Part shown: positions 33,355 through 41,633 of the stretch, piece by piece | Layout: each line of letters opens with the position of its first letter | Position numbering within the stretch: the stretch's first letter is position 1 | DNA from: Aldehydirespirator sp965203575 | Lineage (GTDB): Bacteria > Actinomycetota > Acidimicrobiia > Acidimicrobiales > Aldehydirespiratoraceae | Assembly: GCA_965203575.1 (NCBI GenBank) | Contig: OZ241894.1 | Span: forward strand, 3,782,001-3,846,000 | Direction of reading: 5' to 3' | DNA: 64,000 bases | Translations under genes and position numbers: made by a program | Notes under the pieces: generated by a model | Seen by the model: the letters and a program-made list of their open reading frames with translations, nothing else | What the model was told of the DNA's origin: nothing | Databases searched by the model: none

Positions 33355-33427
33355 GGGGCTATAGCTCAGTTGGTAGAGCGCTTCCATGGCATGGAAGAGG
33401 TCAGGGGTTCAATTCCCCTTAGCTCCA
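33355..33427 (+). tRNA. tRNA-Ala (anticodon GGC)
   Basis: The sequence folds fully: acceptor GGGGCTA with TAGCTCC plus discriminator A, D-arm GCTCAGTTGGTAGAGC, anticodon stem CTTCC/GGAAG with loop ATGGCAT, and T-arm AGGGG-TTCAATT-CCCCT. The anticodon is GGC. CCA is not encoded. A membrane-protein gene starts about 57 bases downstream. Confidence 0.96.
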
Positions 33428-33483
33428 CTCCCCATGGCATCCGACGTTGTGTTGAAGGGACCTGCCCGACGTCTTCGCCGGCG

Positions 33484-34683
33484 ATGAGCCATCGCGGCCG
33501 CGCCGTCCGCCTAGTGCTCACAGCCACGTTCTTGTACGCGTCGGTGCCGCCCATCCTTCACGTCGCTGCTTCAGACGCCAACCCCTTCTATTTCAACTTC
33601 ATGATCACGATCATGCAGGTGTCCATACCTGGTCTGTTTCTTCTGTACTCGAAGGACGGCTATGTCAACCAGCGTCTGAGCACAAGTCAGCGTCAACGTC
33701 TCAAGCGGCCCAGAGTTCACTGCATCTACTTTCGGCGGACAAGCGGAGCTACCGAGAACGAGAAGGCCGTAGTCCTGATGGAACCAGGTCGCAAGGAGGT
33801 CCTTGGTTGGGCCAAGATGCCGATTGTCTGGGCGCTGATCTCGAGTCTGCACTACGGCTTCCTGGCATGGTCGGCCACGCTTCTCGAGACCGCCATCGCG
33901 ACAACCATCTTCGAACTCTGGCCCGTGTTCCTGGTGTACGCCCTGACCCGCCATGAGGACAGTGACCGGCTGTTCCGCGGCGCGTCGGCGTCGATCGGGC
34001 ACACCCGCCGTGCCATCTCGAAGGAAGGCATGGTCCTCACCGCGCTGGCAGGATCGGGCTTGGCCTTGATGCTGGGCAGCCAGGCAGGAGGACAGATCCG
34101 CTCAGTGGTGGACTTGGTGTCCTACAAGGTGGCAGCAGGAATGATCATTGCCGTAGTGGCCTCGCTGCTGGCCGCGTTGAGCGTTCTCAGCAATCTCGCA
34201 TACGGAAAGACCCTCTACTACGCGCTGGTGGCCGGCGGAGGAACCCAACCGTCCGACGGGTACGGGAGTCTCGGGACGCAACCCATCGAGCAGCGAGGAG
34301 ATCCTGATCGCCGGTTGCTTGTGTGGCTGACCCTGTTGGGATACGTGCTGTCTCGCTTCTTTGCGCTTCCGGTCAATGTCCTGATCGGATTGCTCGCACC
34401 ACAGGTTCAAGGATCGCTGACGCTGCAAGCCGTTCTCGGCGCACTGGTGATCGGGGCCGCGGTGTCGGTGGCCGGAATGATGCTGCGGGTTGGGAACATC
34501 AGATCCGAGGACACCGCCGTCAATTCCCTGCTGTGCCTCGGTCCGGCAGTCTCCCTGCTGGCGTTGATGGCGCTGGGCATCACTCTCCCGAGATTCGACC
34601 TGTTCGTTGTGGGCGCGATCCTGATCCTGGCCGTCAATGTCCGGATCCAGTCGAGGCGCGGCGCGAGCAATGGGACCCGATAG
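33484..34683 (+). CDS. DMT-like multi-pass membrane protein
   Basis: This 399-residue protein has about ten hydrophobic helices. The segment WALISSLHYGFLAWSATLLE followed by TAIATTIFELWPVFLVYALT matches the drug/metabolite transporter (EamA-like) pattern, though two hydrophilic loops are longer than usual. ATG 33484 is chosen because the upstream frame runs through the tRNA. Codon use looks less strictly GC-biased than in its neighbours, and the gene sits right after a tRNA, so it could be horizontally acquired. The substrate cannot be inferred. Confidence 0.65.
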   Translation: MSHRGRAVRLVLTATFLYASVPPILHVAASDANPFYFNFMITIMQVSIPGLFLLYSKDGYVNQRLSTSQRQRLKRPRVHCIYFRRTSGATENEKAVVLMEPGRKEVLGWAKMPIVWALISSLHYGFLAWSATLLETAIATTIFELWPVFLVYALTRHEDSDRLFRGASASIGHTRRAISKEGMVLTALAGSGLALMLGSQAGGQIRSVVDLVSYKVAAGMIIAVVASLLAALSVLSNLAYGKTLYYALVAGGGTQPSDGYGSLGTQPIEQRGDPDRRLLVWLTLLGYVLSRFFALPVNVLIGLLAPQVQGSLTLQAVLGALVIGAAVSVAGMMLRVGNIRSEDTAVNSLLCLGPAVSLLALMALGITLPRFDLFVVGAILILAVNVRIQSRRGASNGTR

Positions 34684-34751
34684 CGCTCGCGGCTACGGTG
34701 CGGGCATCAGTCCTGGTCTCGGGAGCAGGACACGGCGGCGGAGGAGATCTG

Positions 34752-36353
34752 TTGGCTGATCGCAAGTCGTTCTGGGCCTGGTGCCTGGAGTCGGAGGAGC
34801 CTTCCGATGCCGACCGGGCCGCGCTGGCGGCCAAGCTGTCGAAGCGGTACGGCACCGAAATCACGGCCCGGCCAGTGCCGTCGCTGGACGACGCCGAACT
34901 GCGGGCGCCTCGCATCAGAGTGCCCGACTCGATGGCCGGCTGGTGCTCGACCACCACCTACGACCGGGCCCGCTACGCCTACGGCGCCCACTTCACGGAA
35001 CGGGTGCGGGCTTTCAACCTCGACTTTCCCAATCCGCCCGACGTGGTGGCCCACCCCCGAGACGAGGCCGAGGTGCAGGTCACCCTGGACTGGTGCGACG
35101 CCAAGGGCTACGTGACCGTCCCCTACGGCGGCGGGTCGTCGGTCGTGTGGGGCGTAACCCCCCACGACGACCTGGGCCCGACCGTGGTGGTCTCCCTCGA
35201 CCAACTCGACCAGGTGCTGGAGATCGACGACGTGTCCCGGGCCGCCCGCATCCAGGCCGGAGTCTTCGGACCGCACCTCGAGGACCAGCTCCGCCCCAGC
35301 GGCCACACGCTGCGGCACTTCCCGCAGTCGTTCCGGTTCTCCACCCTCGGCGGCTGGATCGCCACCCGCTCCGGGGGCCACTACGCCACCAACCACACCC
35401 ACATCGACGACTTCGTCGAGTCGGTGCGCATGATCACCCCCGCCGGGTGGTGGGAGTCCCGACGCCTGCCCGGCTCGGGCGCGGGACCGAGCCCCGACCG
35501 GATGGTGATCGGCTCCGAGGGCCTCTACGGCATCATCACCGAGGCCTGGATGAGGATCCAGCGCCGGCCGACTTTCAGAGCCACCGCCGGGGTCACGTTC
35601 GGGTCGTGGCAGGCCGGCTGCGAGGCGGTGCGCCACCTCGTGCAGGCCAAGCTGTGGCCGGCCAACCTGCGCATCCTCGACCCCGCCGAGGCCCGCCGGG
35701 CCGCGGGGCTCGACGGCGAGGAGGCGCTGGTGATCGTGTCGTTCGAGTCGGCCGAGCTCAGCCAGCGCCACAACATCGCGGCCGCGGTCAAGATCGCCCG
35801 CGAGAGCGGCGGGAGCGTGGACGACGACGACATCCGGGTCGACGACGGCACCGGCAAGCCCACCGGCCGCGGCGGCGCAGTGGGCGCCTGGCGCAACGCC
35901 TTCATCGGTGTCGGCAACGGCGTGGAAACCTCGCTGGGCCTGATCAACGACACGTTCGAGACGGCCATCACCTGGGACCGCTGGCCCCACTTCGACAACG
36001 AGATCCGCACCAGGGTGGGCGCCGCCCTCACCGACACTTTCGGACCGCACCACTCGCTGTCGTGCCGGTTCACCCACGTCTACACCGACGGCCCCGCCCC
36101 CTACTACACCTGGTCGGGCATGGGCGCTCAGGGCAGCGAGATCGCCCAATGGCAGATCATCAAGGACGCCGCCAACCAGGCGGTCGTCGATGCGGGCGGC
36201 ACCGTCACCCACCACCACGCGGTGGGCCGGATGCACCGGCCCGGCGGCTACGACCGCCAGCGCCCCGAGCTGTTCGCCGAGTCTGTCCGGGCCGTCAAGA
36301 AGCGCCTCGACCCCAACGGCATTCTCAACCCCGGCGTCCTCATCGACCCCTGA
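34752..36353 (+). CDS. FAD-binding oxidoreductase, alkyl-DHAP-synthase-like
   Basis: A 533-residue flavoprotein of the VAO/FAD_binding_4 family. The FAD fold is marked by YGGGSSVVWGV and by FRFSTLGGWIATRSGGHYAT. The C-terminal THHHAVGRMHRPGG corresponds to the His-rich active site of alkyldihydroxyacetonephosphate synthases, which build ether lipids. TTG 34752 is preferred because GGAGGAGATC lies just upstream and no ATG or GTG is well placed. Whether the true substrate is acyl-DHAP is uncertain, since this subfamily is widespread in Acidimicrobiia and often lies next to CoA-linked enzymes, as here. Confidence 0.82.
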   Translation: MADRKSFWAWCLESEEPSDADRAALAAKLSKRYGTEITARPVPSLDDAELRAPRIRVPDSMAGWCSTTTYDRARYAYGAHFTERVRAFNLDFPNPPDVVAHPRDEAEVQVTLDWCDAKGYVTVPYGGGSSVVWGVTPHDDLGPTVVVSLDQLDQVLEIDDVSRAARIQAGVFGPHLEDQLRPSGHTLRHFPQSFRFSTLGGWIATRSGGHYATNHTHIDDFVESVRMITPAGWWESRRLPGSGAGPSPDRMVIGSEGLYGIITEAWMRIQRRPTFRATAGVTFGSWQAGCEAVRHLVQAKLWPANLRILDPAEARRAAGLDGEEALVIVSFESAELSQRHNIAAAVKIARESGGSVDDDDIRVDDGTGKPTGRGGAVGAWRNAFIGVGNGVETSLGLINDTFETAITWDRWPHFDNEIRTRVGAALTDTFGPHHSLSCRFTHVYTDGPAPYYTWSGMGAQGSEIAQWQIIKDAANQAVVDAGGTVTHHHAVGRMHRPGGYDRQRPELFAESVRAVKKRLDPNGILNPGVLIDP

Positions 36354-36375
36354 ACCTGTCCTTACACTGGCCGCC

Positions 36376-37617
36376 GTGACTGACGAGCAGGCTCCGGGGC
36401 TGCTGGCCGGGGTGCGGGTGATCGAGTCGAGCCTGCTCGGTCCCGGACATCTGGGCACGTTCCTGGCCGACCTGGGCGCGGACGTGATCAAGGTCGAGTC
36501 GCCCGCCGGCGACTACATCCGCCAGATGACCTGGCCCATCGTGGAGGGCGTGTCGCTGCTGCACCTGCACACCCACCGGGGCAAGCGCAGCGTGACCCTC
36601 GACCTCAAGAACCCGGCCGGACGGCAGCTGTACATCGACCTGGCCGCCACCGCCGACGTGGTGGTGGAGGCCATGCGGCCCGGCACCCTGGCCCGCCTCG
36701 GCCTCGGATACGACGTGCTCAGCGCAGCCAACCCCCGGCTCGTGTTCGCCACCCTGTCGGGCTACGGCGCCACCGGCCCCTACAAGGACATGCCCAGCCA
36801 CGGCATCGCCTACGACACCTGGTCCGGGATCGTGCAGCCCGTCGTCGACGACGAGGGCTTCACCCGCATCCCGCCCGATATGCCCAATGTCGGCATCAAC
36901 GTCGGCCCGATGCTGGCCGCGCTGGCGGTGCTGGCCGCGGTCATCAAGGCCCGCGACACCGGCGAGGGCTGTGAGATCGAGGTGGCCCAGTCCGACGCCT
37001 CGGCCTACATGGACTGGTACCGCATCGAGTCCGAGCGGGCCTACCTGCGACCGGAGGACGAGGTGACCGGCAACCCGTCCGACGACTACGAGCGCCGCCC
37101 CGCGGGCCTGGCCGGCATGTGGGAGGGCGTGCGCTACCAGGCCTACGCCGCGGCCGACGGCCATGTGCTGTTCATGGCCTCGGAGCAGGCTTTCTGGCGC
37201 AACTTCTGCGAGGGCGTGGACCGCATGGACCTGTTCGAGCGGTGGCCGGGGTCGACCTACGCCGACCACGCCCGGGGCAACACCGAACTGCAACACGAAC
37301 TCAAGGCCATCTTCGCCACCAGGACCTGCGCCGAGTGGCTCGACTTCAGCAACGAGGCCAACACCCCCATCGCGCCGTTCAACACCCCGGCCAACATCGG
37401 CGACGACCCCCAGTTCCAGGCCCGCATCGGCTTCCTGCCCACCGACGAGGTCGGCTGCGAGCAACTCCCGCTGCCCGTCTATGTCGACGGCGCCAAGCCC
37501 CCCAATCCCTCCATGGCCCCCACCGTCGGCCAGCACACCGACGAGGTAATCGGCCAGGTCCTGGGCCGCAGCCCCGACCAGATCGCCGACCTCAGATCCA
37601 ACGGAGCCTTCGGCTAG
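36376..37617 (+). CDS. CaiB/BaiF-family CoA-transferase (class III)
   Basis: This 413-residue protein is homologous to formyl-CoA and carnitine CoA-transferases (GVRVIESSLLGPGHLGTFLA, LGADVIKVESP, NPRLVFATLSGYGATGP). These enzymes move CoA between carboxylic acids through an aspartyl thioester. The Asp usually found in a xxDxxxGxM context appears absent: the aligned stretch reads VGINVGPMLAAL. The protein may therefore be inactive or use another residue. The start GTG 36376 is 22 bases after the flavoprotein stop, and the 3' end overlaps the convergent dehydrogenase by 4 bp. Confidence 0.82.
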   Translation: MTDEQAPGLLAGVRVIESSLLGPGHLGTFLADLGADVIKVESPAGDYIRQMTWPIVEGVSLLHLHTHRGKRSVTLDLKNPAGRQLYIDLAATADVVVEAMRPGTLARLGLGYDVLSAANPRLVFATLSGYGATGPYKDMPSHGIAYDTWSGIVQPVVDDEGFTRIPPDMPNVGINVGPMLAALAVLAAVIKARDTGEGCEIEVAQSDASAYMDWYRIESERAYLRPEDEVTGNPSDDYERRPAGLAGMWEGVRYQAYAAADGHVLFMASEQAFWRNFCEGVDRMDLFERWPGSTYADHARGNTELQHELKAIFATRTCAEWLDFSNEANTPIAPFNTPANIGDDPQFQARIGFLPTDEVGCEQLPLPVYVDGAKPPNPSMAPTVGQHTDEVIGQVLGRSPDQIADLRSNGAFG

Positions 37618-38597
37618 CCCCGGGAGACGATCACCTCGCGGCCGGGGGCCTCGGGCTCGTCGTCGACCATCTCGGCCGGGAACCCGGGGGCCAGCACAGA
37701 CACGCCGGTGGCCTCCTCCAGGCGCCGGACCACGTTGGGTGACCACTCCCGGGGCCCGTAGCGGGCCGCTGCGTCATCGAAGATGTCGATGAGCACCGGC
37801 GACAGCTCCAGCGGAACCCCGGCCCGCTCGGCCACCGCGGCGAACAGTGACAGGTCCTTCTGCACCAGATCCATGGTGAAGTTGATGTCCCGGCTGCCGT
37901 TGAGCATCACCTGGCTCTCGGTCTCATGCACGAACGAGTTGCCCGACGAGATCCGGATGGCCTCATAGGCGGTGTTCAGGTCGATCCCGGCCTGCTTCGA
38001 CGTGACCAGCGCCTCGCACAGCGACACCAGGTTGGCGGTGGCCAGGTAGTTGGTGACCACCTTCAGGATCGAGGCCGAACCGATGGGGCCGGCGTGCAGG
38101 ATGTTGCGTCCCATGGCGGTGAGCACCGGCAGCGCTCGCTCGAAGGTGAGCCGGTCACAGCCCGCGAAGATCGAGATGTTGCCGGTGGCGGCCCGGTGGC
38201 AACCGCCCGACACCGGGCAGTCCACCGCCGCGCCGCCCGCCTCGGTCACCAGCGCAGCCAGGCGACGCACCTCCGCTTCGTCGGTGGTGCTCATCTCGGC
38301 CCAGATGGGGGGCTCGCCGCCAGTCCCGCGGCCCGCCCGGGCAGCCAGGCCGGCCAGGATTCCGTCATCGTCCTCCATGACCGCCGCGCTGGCCGCGGGG
38401 CTGGGCAGGCAGGTGATCACCATGTCGGCGGCAACAGCCATCTCCGCGGGACTGTCGGCCCAGCCGGCTCCTTCCGCCTCCAGCGCGGCCGCCGCTGAGC
38501 GGTCCAGATCCCGCACCACCAGATCGAAGCCGTTGCGCAGCAGGCTGCCGGCCAGCTTCGACCCCACATTCCCCAATCCGATGAACCCCACTCTCAT
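37614..38597 (-). CDS. Beta-hydroxyacid dehydrogenase (3-hydroxyisobutyrate dehydrogenase-like)
   Basis: This 327-residue NAD(P)-dependent enzyme oxidises a 3-hydroxy acid to its semialdehyde. The Rossmann motif is GFIGLGNVGSKLAGSL at the N-terminus. The family motif DCPVSGGCHRAATGNISIFA and the catalytic-Lys region (GSASILKVVTNYL) are present. ATG 38597 overlaps the stop of the AbiE-like toxin gene (ATGA), and its ribosome binding site GGAGGAGG lies inside that gene. A metabolic gene coupled to a toxin gene is unusual. The substrate is not identifiable. Confidence 0.85.
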   Translation of the reverse strand: MRVGFIGLGNVGSKLAGSLLRNGFDLVVRDLDRSAAAALEAEGAGWADSPAEMAVAADMVITCLPSPAASAAVMEDDDGILAGLAARAGRGTGGEPPIWAEMSTTDEAEVRRLAALVTEAGGAAVDCPVSGGCHRAATGNISIFAGCDRLTFERALPVLTAMGRNILHAGPIGSASILKVVTNYLATANLVSLCEALVTSKQAGIDLNTAYEAIRISSGNSFVHETESQVMLNGSRDINFTMDLVQKDLSLFAAVAERAGVPLELSPVLIDIFDDAAARYGPREWSPNVVRRLEEATGVSVLAPGFPAEMVDDEPEAPGREVIVSRG

Positions 38598-39436
38598 AGT
38601 TGGCCTCCTCCCCTCAAGCCGGCAATGAACGCCTCCACCGCCAACACGGCGTCGGCGCATGCTGTCACTCGATCAACATCAGGATGATCGAACACAATCT
38701 GCGAGGCGTATGCGTCGGAACCTTGAGCGTCCTTGTCGGCAAAGTTCGCGCCGAGGTCGGCTATCGCGGGCTGGAGCGCCTTCAGGTCATCCGAGAACTT
38801 CGCCAGCACTCCGTCCGCGGCAGCCTCAGGACCGCCGCGGTCGTTGTGGAGCAGCACGAACGCGATGTCGTACCAGTCCTTGGGTTGACGACGTGAGTAG
38901 GCCGCCTCGATCTTCGCGAGAAGGAACCCGGCGAGGCCGGTGACGTTCACCTCGGCATGCAGATGCTCGCCTTCGACGACCGTGAACAGCCGCTGCACCT
39001 CGATATCGCGGGTCGCGTAGCCGGTGCCGCGAAGATTGGCCGCCCCCAGTTTGCCGGATTGCACGAACGTGGCCGTCGCGCCGGCCGGCTGATCAGGGAG
39101 GTCCGCGAGAAACTCGAACTTGATGACCGCAGGGGGCGACGGGCTTCGGGCCTTCCATCTCCAGATTCGCGTGGCGTCCGGCTCGAACTCGGCCTTCCGA
39201 AGGGCCTGCTCCAGCCGGGCGGCGTTGACGCTGCCCGCCGCGATCTCAAGGTCCACCTGGACATCGATGTCGATAGTGCCAGCATGGCCGTACGGGCTGG
39301 CAGCGCAAAGGAGTTCAGGTACCAGACCACCGATAAGCACGAACTCGGGACGGGTGCCGTAGTGGTGGGCGACACGTACCAGGGCCCGCTCGACTGCCGT
39401 TCTTGCCTGCTGAGATCGGGGCTGCTCAGGGTCCAT
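38594..39436 (-). CDS. AbiEii-like nucleotidyltransferase toxin
   Basis: A 280-residue nucleotidyltransferase-fold protein. FVLIGGLVPELL begins the fold, and GTIDIDVQVDLEI supplies the paired Asp residues that bind metal. KIEAAYSRRQPKDWYDIAFV near residue 190 matches the conserved K..D..D motif of AbiEii/AbiGii-type proteins. Such toxins of type IV systems transfer nucleotides to tRNA or other targets and abort phage infection. The start overlaps the upstream antitoxin-like gene by 11 bases. The stop overlaps the downstream dehydrogenase. Confidence 0.75.
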   Translation of the reverse strand: MDPEQPRSQQARTAVERALVRVAHHYGTRPEFVLIGGLVPELLCAASPYGHAGTIDIDVQVDLEIAAGSVNAARLEQALRKAEFEPDATRIWRWKARSPSPPAVIKFEFLADLPDQPAGATATFVQSGKLGAANLRGTGYATRDIEVQRLFTVVEGEHLHAEVNVTGLAGFLLAKIEAAYSRRQPKDWYDIAFVLLHNDRGGPEAAADGVLAKFSDDLKALQPAIADLGANFADKDAQGSDAYASQIVFDHPDVDRVTACADAVLAVEAFIAGLRGGGQL

Positions 39437-40463
39437 CCATGACCTCCCGGAGATGTTCGGCAGCCTCTTCGCCTCTCACGCCGGCCCTGCGGAGGTCGAC
39501 AAAAACACGCGGCCACGGGGCGACGCGCAATCCGTTGACGGTGGAGGCCAAGTGTTCCGCTGCCACAGTCGGAAACGGCGAGAGCGTGAGCCGTCCGCCG
39601 TCGATGGGCCGCAACCCAGCCGCGCCAGCGACGGCTTCAAGGCCCGCCGGTGTGTTGGCATCGACATAGGCCTCGACGGAGGTGACGTTGGTGACGAGCG
39701 GCGCCATCACCGCAGCGGCAGCCAGACCGGTCGCGGCCCACGACAGGTTCGCCCTATCCCAGCGGCGACCTGCCTCGACCATGCCATCAACCGGGTCCCG
39801 CCAAGTGATCCCGACGGACAGCGTGATGGTGTCGCCAGCCGCCTCCTCGGCCGCCGCGGCGTAAGCCTCGAGGAGCTTGTCTCGATCGGTGAGTCTTCGT
39901 GCTGAGCGCCGGCCCCTGGGAGCATCGGCGGTGAGCAGGCCGCAGGACATAAGGAAACGGAGCGCGTTCGTGCAGCTGCCGGTTGCGAGACCAGTCGCGG
40001 CTGCTGCATCCGCGACGGTCGGCCTGGATCCGACTAGGAGCGCCTCGGCTACAGCCAGAACCGAACGCGTCCAGCTCTGAGGTTTCGAGACCAGCGCGCG
40101 ACCGCGGCCCGATTTCGAGACGATGAGCGAGCCCAACGCGATCTCCGCGGCACCGGTCTCGTCGACCCACCCGATCCCGAGTTCAGACAGCATCTGCCGG
40201 GCGCCCGGCGAGAACTGCCGCGCGACGACGATGACCGGCTGCAGCATGGGCCTGCGAAGCAACTCCGTGACTCTGCCGAGCGTGCCTTCGCCGACCCACT
40301 TGACCTCGACCGGTTGTCCCCCAATGAGCAGGTCCGGCCTAGCACCGGAATCCTGGGGTACCTCCACCAGTGCCGCACGCGGCAGGACGTCCAAGATCGC
40401 TTGAATGGAGCGATGGTGCCCGCGACGGCTAGCGGTGAGTGTCTCGGGGGATGTCTCCGGCAT
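39426..40463 (-). CDS. AbiEi-like antitoxin with an N-terminal PD-(D/E)xK nuclease-like region
   Basis: A 345-residue protein with an N-terminal segment RPDLLIGGQPVEVKW, which has the PD...ExK arrangement of restriction-endonuclease folds. It is followed by ELGIGWVDETGAAEI and then a winged-helix region (TVADAAAATGLATGSCTNAL, ending FLMSCGLLTADAPRG) typical of AbiEi family antitoxin/regulators. The C-terminal half resembles AbiEi. ATG 40463 is adopted because direct repeats typical of autoregulation lie right upstream. It probably represses its own operon and neutralises the downstream toxin. Whether the nuclease-like motif is active is unknown. Confidence 0.68.
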   Translation of the reverse strand: MPETSPETLTASRRGHHRSIQAILDVLPRAALVEVPQDSGARPDLLIGGQPVEVKWVGEGTLGRVTELLRRPMLQPVIVVARQFSPGARQMLSELGIGWVDETGAAEIALGSLIVSKSGRGRALVSKPQSWTRSVLAVAEALLVGSRPTVADAAAATGLATGSCTNALRFLMSCGLLTADAPRGRRSARRLTDRDKLLEAYAAAAEEAAGDTITLSVGITWRDPVDGMVEAGRRWDRANLSWAATGLAAAAVMAPLVTNVTSVEAYVDANTPAGLEAVAGAAGLRPIDGGRLTLSPFPTVAAEHLASTVNGLRVAPWPRVFVDLRRAGVRGEEAAEHLREVMDGP

Positions 40464-40506
40464 GGCTAATACCTCACCAAAACATGATACCTCAGTGTGA
40501 GACTGA
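40464..40506 (-). promoter_or_regulatory. Repeats in the promoter of the AbiE-like operon
   Basis: TGAGGTAT (reverse strand) occurs twice with an 18-bp period, at 40469-40476 and 40487-40494. TCAGT and ACTGA flank GTGAG at 40492-40506. Direct repeats immediately upstream of an AbiEi-type gene are expected as binding sites for the autoregulating antitoxin. An 11-base direct repeat, ATGTCTCCGGC, also brackets the region (near 40451 and 40512). Confidence 0.45.
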
Positions 40507-40597
40507 AGTAAATGTCTCCGGCGCGACAACCCCGAAAATTGGGCGATGGGCGGCGGCTGCGCTTGCATTCGACCCTTGGTCCGGCGACGCTAGCGCT

Positions 40598-41629
40598 GTG
40601 GCCCGAGCACCGAAGGGAATCGATCCGGAGCCGGTCACGGCCTGGCTGGCCGGCGAGGTGGGGGTGGTCCCACCCCTCGACTTCGATCCCATCGCGGGAG
40701 GAGCCTCCAACCTGACATTCGTGGTGACCGACGCCAGCGGCCGCCGGGTGGTGCTGCGGCGCCCACCCACCGGCCATGTGCTGGCCAGCGCCCACGACAT
40801 GACCCGCGAGCACCGGGTGATCTCCGCCCTGGCACCCACCGCGGTGCCGGTGCCGCCCGCTCTGGGCCTGTGCACTGACGCAGACATCAACGGCGCCGAC
40901 TTCTACGTGATGGACTTCGTGGACGGCTCGGTCGTGTTCGACCGCACCGACGCCATGAACGTGGCCGAGGCGGTGCGACCGGTGATGGCCCGATCGATCG
41001 TCGACACCCTCGCGGACCTTCACTCCCTCGACCCCGACGACGTCGGGCTGGGCGATCTCGGCCGCCGCGAGGGTTACTGCGCCCGCCAGTTGCGGCGCTG
41101 GCAGCGCCAGGTGGACGAGGGCTCCGACCGCGACCTGCCCCTGGTGCGGGCCCTGCACGACCGGCTGGTGGCCACGATCCCCGAGCAGCAGGGGGTGGGG
41201 ATCGTGCACGGCGACTACCGCCTCGACAACTGCATCATGGCCGCCGACGGATCGGTGGCCGCAGTGCTCGACTGGGAGCTGTGCACCCTCGGCGACGTGC
41301 TGATCGACGTGGCCGGGCTGGTGACGTGGTGGGGCGACACGGAGAGGGGCAAGGGCCGGCTGGCCGAGATGCCCACCACCGTCGAAGGCTTCGGCAGCCC
41401 TGCTGATGTTCTGGAGCGCTACAGCCGGCGATCCGACCGGGACCTGTCGTCGCTGGACTGGTACGTCGCGCTGCAGTTCTGGCGGGTGGCCTGCATCATC
41501 GAGGGCGTGAGGGTGCGCCACACCGCGGGCGCCATGGGCGACAACCAACACTACGACGACACCGGCGCCCGGATGTTCATCGACTACTCCCTGGCCCGCT
41601 GCACCGAAGCCCTCGATTCGGTGTCCTGA
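40598..41629 (+). CDS. APH-fold phosphotransferase family protein
   Basis: A 343-residue protein of the aminoglycoside-phosphotransferase/choline-kinase fold. The nucleotide-binding region GGASNLTFVVTD, the catalytic loop IVHGDYRLDNCIM and the metal-binding LDWELCTLGD are all intact. In Actinobacteria this subfamily resembles the kinase part of ACAD10/11 and usually lies beside acyl-CoA dehydrogenases, pointing to a role in acyl or hydroxyacyl activation rather than drug resistance. GTG 40598 is chosen because it is the first start after the divergent promoter region. Confidence 0.82.
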   Translation: MARAPKGIDPEPVTAWLAGEVGVVPPLDFDPIAGGASNLTFVVTDASGRRVVLRRPPTGHVLASAHDMTREHRVISALAPTAVPVPPALGLCTDADINGADFYVMDFVDGSVVFDRTDAMNVAEAVRPVMARSIVDTLADLHSLDPDDVGLGDLGRREGYCARQLRRWQRQVDEGSDRDLPLVRALHDRLVATIPEQQGVGIVHGDYRLDNCIMAADGSVAAVLDWELCTLGDVLIDVAGLVTWWGDTERGKGRLAEMPTTVEGFGSPADVLERYSRRSDRDLSSLDWYVALQFWRVACIIEGVRVRHTAGAMGDNQHYDDTGARMFIDYSLARCTEALDSVS

Positions 41630-41633
41630 CGGC

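Noticed and set aside
33370..33483. N-terminal extension of the membrane protein into tRNA-Ala
   Set aside because: The frame is open only because it crosses the tRNA gene; the ATG at 33484 is a better start.
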